From Lysobacter silvisoli (GTDB lineage Bacteria; Pseudomonadota; Gammaproteobacteria; Xanthomonadales; Xanthomonadaceae), in assembly GCF_003382365.1 (NCBI RefSeq), contig NZ_QTSU01000001.1, positions 1,798,001-1,862,000 of the forward strand: a DNA stretch of 64,000 bases, given 5' to 3'. Positions 61,687 to 64,000 of the stretch are shown piece after piece. A program made the translations under genes and the position numbers. Positions within the stretch are counted from its first letter, which is position 1; every line of letters starts with the position of its first letter. The notes below the pieces were generated by a model that saw nothing but the letters and a program-made list of their open reading frames with translations, ran no database searches and was not told the DNA's origin.

Positions 61687-62094
61687 TTACTTGATCGAAA
61701 AACTGATCGTGTAGTTCGACTTCTTGCCCTGACGCGTGGCCGCGCGCATCTGATAGACGCGCACCGTGTAGTCGCCGCTGGCCGGCAGGCGCCCGCTCCA
61801 GCGGTTTTCGCCGCTGATGGAACTGTTGACCAGCGCTTCCTGGCTGCCGGGCGGCAGCACGTTGAAATAGGCGTTGGTGGACCCCTTGAGGCTGACCGTG
61901 AGCGTCTGCCCGGCCTTGGCCGCGAGCACGTAGTCGCGGCTGTCGCCGAGGCTGCCGCTGAGGGTGGCGGCGTTGGCGCCGGGCTTGAACGCGACGCGTT
62001 CGGCCAGGGCGCTGCCAGCGAGCAGCAGGCCGGCGCAGAGCGCGGCGGCCAGGGCCGCGCGGCGTGGGAAGGGCATGAGAGCGGTTGCGGACAT
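61687..62094 (-). CDS. Exported PPC-like beta-sandwich protein
   Basis: A 135-residue secreted protein of unknown function. Signal peptide ALAAALCAGLLLAGSALA, then a single domain resembling the bacterial pre-peptidase C-terminal (PPC) fold: SGSLGDSRDYVLAAKAGQTL, TNAYFNVLPPGSQEAL, WSGRLPASGDYTVRVYQM, ending SNYTISFSIK. PPC domains normally hang on secreted proteases; here it stands alone. ATG at 62094 has GGAG 12 nt upstream; the start could be the ATG six codons later. Confidence 0.75.
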   Translation of the reverse strand: MSATALMPFPRRAALAAALCAGLLLAGSALAERVAFKPGANAATLSGSLGDSRDYVLAAKAGQTLTVSLKGSTNAYFNVLPPGSQEALVNSSISGENRWSGRLPASGDYTVRVYQMRAATRQGKKSNYTISFSIK

Positions 62095-62356
62095 GAGGAA
62101 AGACTCCGTGTGAGAGGCGGCAACGCATGGGCGCGCATGCGCCAGCAGCCTCTCGGCCACCGCCGTGGCCACAGCATAGGCAGGCCAGGCCCGCCTCCAG
62201 CCTGAACGGATGCTGGCGCGCTCGTCCATCACATTGCTGAATCGGCGAAAAAATCGCCAATTGGCACACCCAGGCCTCATAATTACTGCTTAACGCGTCA
62301 CAAATCGTGTCGCACTACGCCTACCTCAGCCCGCCATCGCCAGCCACGGAAGACGG

Positions 62357-64000
62357 ATGTTCGACTTAGCAGTGCCGCCCCATCACGCCCGTCGCTGGCG
62401 TGCAGCGGGCCGTTTCTTCGCCGCCTTCCTGCTCCTAGTCGCAGTGTCCGTTCCCGCCTATGCGCAGGAATGGAGCTACCGCGTGCGCCCGGGCGACAAC
62501 CTCTGGGATCTGAGCGCGCGCCATCTGCGCCCGGACGTGGACTGGCGCCGCCTGCAGCGGCTCAATCGCGTCGACGATCCCTATCGCCTGCCGCCGGGCA
62601 GCCTGCTGCGCTTTCCGGTGTCGTGGCTGCGCATCGAGCCTGCCAAGGCGACCCTGGTCGCACTGCGCGGCCAGGTGCGCGCGCAGGTGTCGGCACGCGG
62701 CGACGTGGCCGCGGCCAGCGAAGGCCTGCGCCTGGGCATCGGAGGCTGGATCGAAACCGGCGCCGGCGCCAGCGCCACCCTGGAATTCGCCGACGGTTCG
62801 CGCCTGCTGCTGATGGCCAACAGCCGCATCGTCTTCGACCGGCTCAGCACCTACGGCCGCACCGGCATGGTCGACACGCGCATGCGCCTGCAGCGCGGCC
62901 GCGCGACCAACCGGGTGATCCCGGCGCGCGGTCCCGCATCGCGCTACATCATCGAAACCCCGTCGGCGACCTCCAGCGTGCGCGGCACCCACTTCCGCGT
63001 GAGCGCCGGCGAAAACGAAGAGCCCGCCGCCACCGAGGTGCTGGAAGGCAAGGTGCAGGTGGACGGCAGCCAGGGCGCCGGCGTGCTGCTGCGTCCCGGC
63101 TACGGCAGCATCGCCCGCGCCGGCGCCGCGACCTCGGCGCCCGTGCCGCTGCTGCCCGCGCCGACCCTGGATGCGGCACGCAGCCGCCTGGACGCGCTGC
63201 CGCTGACCCTGGCCTGGGCGCGCACCGACGGCGCGGTCGCCTACCGCGTGGAGGTGGTGCGCGACGATGCGCCCGAAGTGCAGCTGTTCGAAGCACGCAC
63301 CCAGGACACCCAACTGCGCATTCCCGCCCTGCCCGCCGGCCGCCACCGCGTACTGCTGCACGCCATCGCCGGCAACGGCCTGGGCGGCAGCGACGCGCAG
63401 CACGTGTTCGAACTGGCCGCGCTGCCGCCGCCGCTGACCATCCGCCCGCTGGACGGCGAAACCCTGTACGCGCCGCGTCCGCGTTTCGAATGGACGCTGA
63501 GCCCGGGCGCCGCCGACACACTGTTGCAGTTGGCCGACGATCCCGGGTTCGAACGCCTGCGCGCGGAGACCGCAGTGTCAGGCACGCGCTACCGCGCCGC
63601 GCAGGACCTGCCGCCGGGTCGCTACTACTGGCGCGTGGCCGCGCGCGACGCCGCCGGCCGCGGCGGCGCCTACGGCGATGCCCTGCCCTTCGACGTCAGC
63701 GACGCCCCGCCCGATCCGGGCCTGCAACCGCCGCAGGCCGAACAGGGCCAGCTCACCCTGCGCTGGAAGGACGCCGCGCCGGGCCAGCGCTTCCAGGTGC
63801 AGATCGCGCGCAAGCGCGACTTCGCCCAGCCGCTGCTGGACCGCGAAGTCGACACGCCGCAGGTGAGCCTGGACCGCCCCGGCGGTGGCCGCTGGTACGT
63901 GCGGGTGCGCCCGATCGAGGACGATGGCTACGCCGGGCCCTACGGTCCGGTGCAGGAAATCCGCCTGCCCTGCCGCGTCTGCTATGCCGGTGCCGGCGCG
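62357..64000 (+). CDS. LysM-FecR domain exported protein (partial, runs off window)
   Basis: An open frame of 548 codons to the window end without a stop. Signal peptide at residues about 18-36 (FFAAFLLLVAVSVPAYAQ). LysM-like motif YRVRPGDNLWDLSARHL at about 41-57. FecR domain at about 95-235 (LRLGIGGWIETGAGASATLE, then SSVRGTHFRVSAG). Two or more fibronectin-III-like repeats follow (PRFEWTLSPGAADTLLQLAD, RYYWRVAARDAAGR). GGAAG precedes the ATG. No ECF sigma is next to it, so FecR here may be a structural or peptidoglycan-linked sensor rather than an anti-sigma factor. 62095-62356 is a shared leader with no other gene. Confidence 0.88.
   Translation, partial: MFDLAVPPHHARRWRAAGRFFAAFLLLVAVSVPAYAQEWSYRVRPGDNLWDLSARHLRPDVDWRRLQRLNRVDDPYRLPPGSLLRFPVSWLRIEPAKATLVALRGQVRAQVSARGDVAAASEGLRLGIGGWIETGAGASATLEFADGSRLLLMANSRIVFDRLSTYGRTGMVDTRMRLQRGRATNRVIPARGPASRYIIETPSATSSVRGTHFRVSAGENEEPAATEVLEGKVQVDGSQGAGVLLRPGYGSIARAGAATSAPVPLLPAPTLDAARSRLDALPLTLAWARTDGAVAYRVEVVRDDAPEVQLFEARTQDTQLRIPALPAGRHRVLLHAIAGNGLGGSDAQHVFELAALPPPLTIRPLDGETLYAPRPRFEWTLSPGAADTLLQLADDPGFERLRAETAVSGTRYRAAQDLPPGRYYWRVAARDAAGRGGAYGDALPFDVSDAPPDPGLQPPQAEQGQLTLRWKDAAPGQRFQVQIARKRDFAQPLLDREVDTPQVSLDRPGGGRWYVRVRPIEDDGYAGPYGPVQEIRLPCRVCYAGAGA

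Noticed and set aside
62223-62280. Sigma-54 promoter (TTGGCAC) upstream of the LysM-FecR gene
   Set aside because: The GG to GC spacing is one base short of the required -24/-12 distance.

Overview
The window reads as a chromosome segment of a very high-GC gammaproteobacterium of the family Xanthomonadaceae, most like Lysobacter. This is inferred from the conserved housekeeping order, the pervasive G/C third-position bias, the FecI/FecR pair, the GTAG-headed REP hairpins and the CCCTCTCCCGC-type palindromes. No database search was possible. Almost everything is chromosomal core; I see no phage, insertion sequence, CRISPR array, tRNA or rRNA.

Layout. 1-1616 (minus): a FecR-type anti-sigma factor and its ECF sigma factor. 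1907-16231 (plus): the envelope/translation block pyrH, (CDF metal exporter), frr, uppS, cdsA, dxr, rseP, bamA, lpxD, fabZ, lpxA, lpxB, rnhB. It couples UMP supply and ribosome recycling to undecaprenyl, CDP-diacylglycerol, isoprenoid and lipid A synthesis and outer-membrane assembly. 17053-27164: a DUF1232 protein, dnaE, accA, a lower-GC two-gene cassette with a degenerate GT51-like domain, a divergent old-yellow-enzyme gene, tilS, xseB and ispA. 27849-38464: DUF4870 protein, pmbA, darP, tldD, yhdP, rng, maf. 38577-40481: SIMPL protein, a 56-residue Pro-rich protein, tonB. 40680-49084 (minus): rlmH, then rsfS, nadD, holA, lptE, leuS, with a Tat-exported PhoX-like gene inserted between rlmH and rsfS. 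49231-64000: accessory and envelope functions. These are a small secreted peptide, amidohydrolase, SemiSWEET, a three-gene membrane/XRE/membrane operon facing a thioredoxin-like CnoX gene across paired operators, a DUF4442 thioesterase, a Ser/Thr kinase fused to an FGE-like domain, DUF502, a sugar-dehydrogenase-like protein, yhhQ, a DUF885 peptidase, a PPC-like secreted protein, and a LysM-FecR protein that runs off the window.

The most unusual material lies between genes. A modular repeat of about 380 bp occurs three times (2762-3148 inverted, 16278-16660, 27220-27582), with a solo first module at 59589. Its hairpins keep pairing while changing sequence (compensatory and G-T changes), and two tandem hairpins in every copy present GGA in the loop, which resembles CsrA/RsmA-binding RNAs. 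A second element of about 115 bp flanks tonB as two inverted copies. A third observation is a pair of TGTAAA-N8-TTTACA-like operators 33 bp apart in front of the XRE operon.
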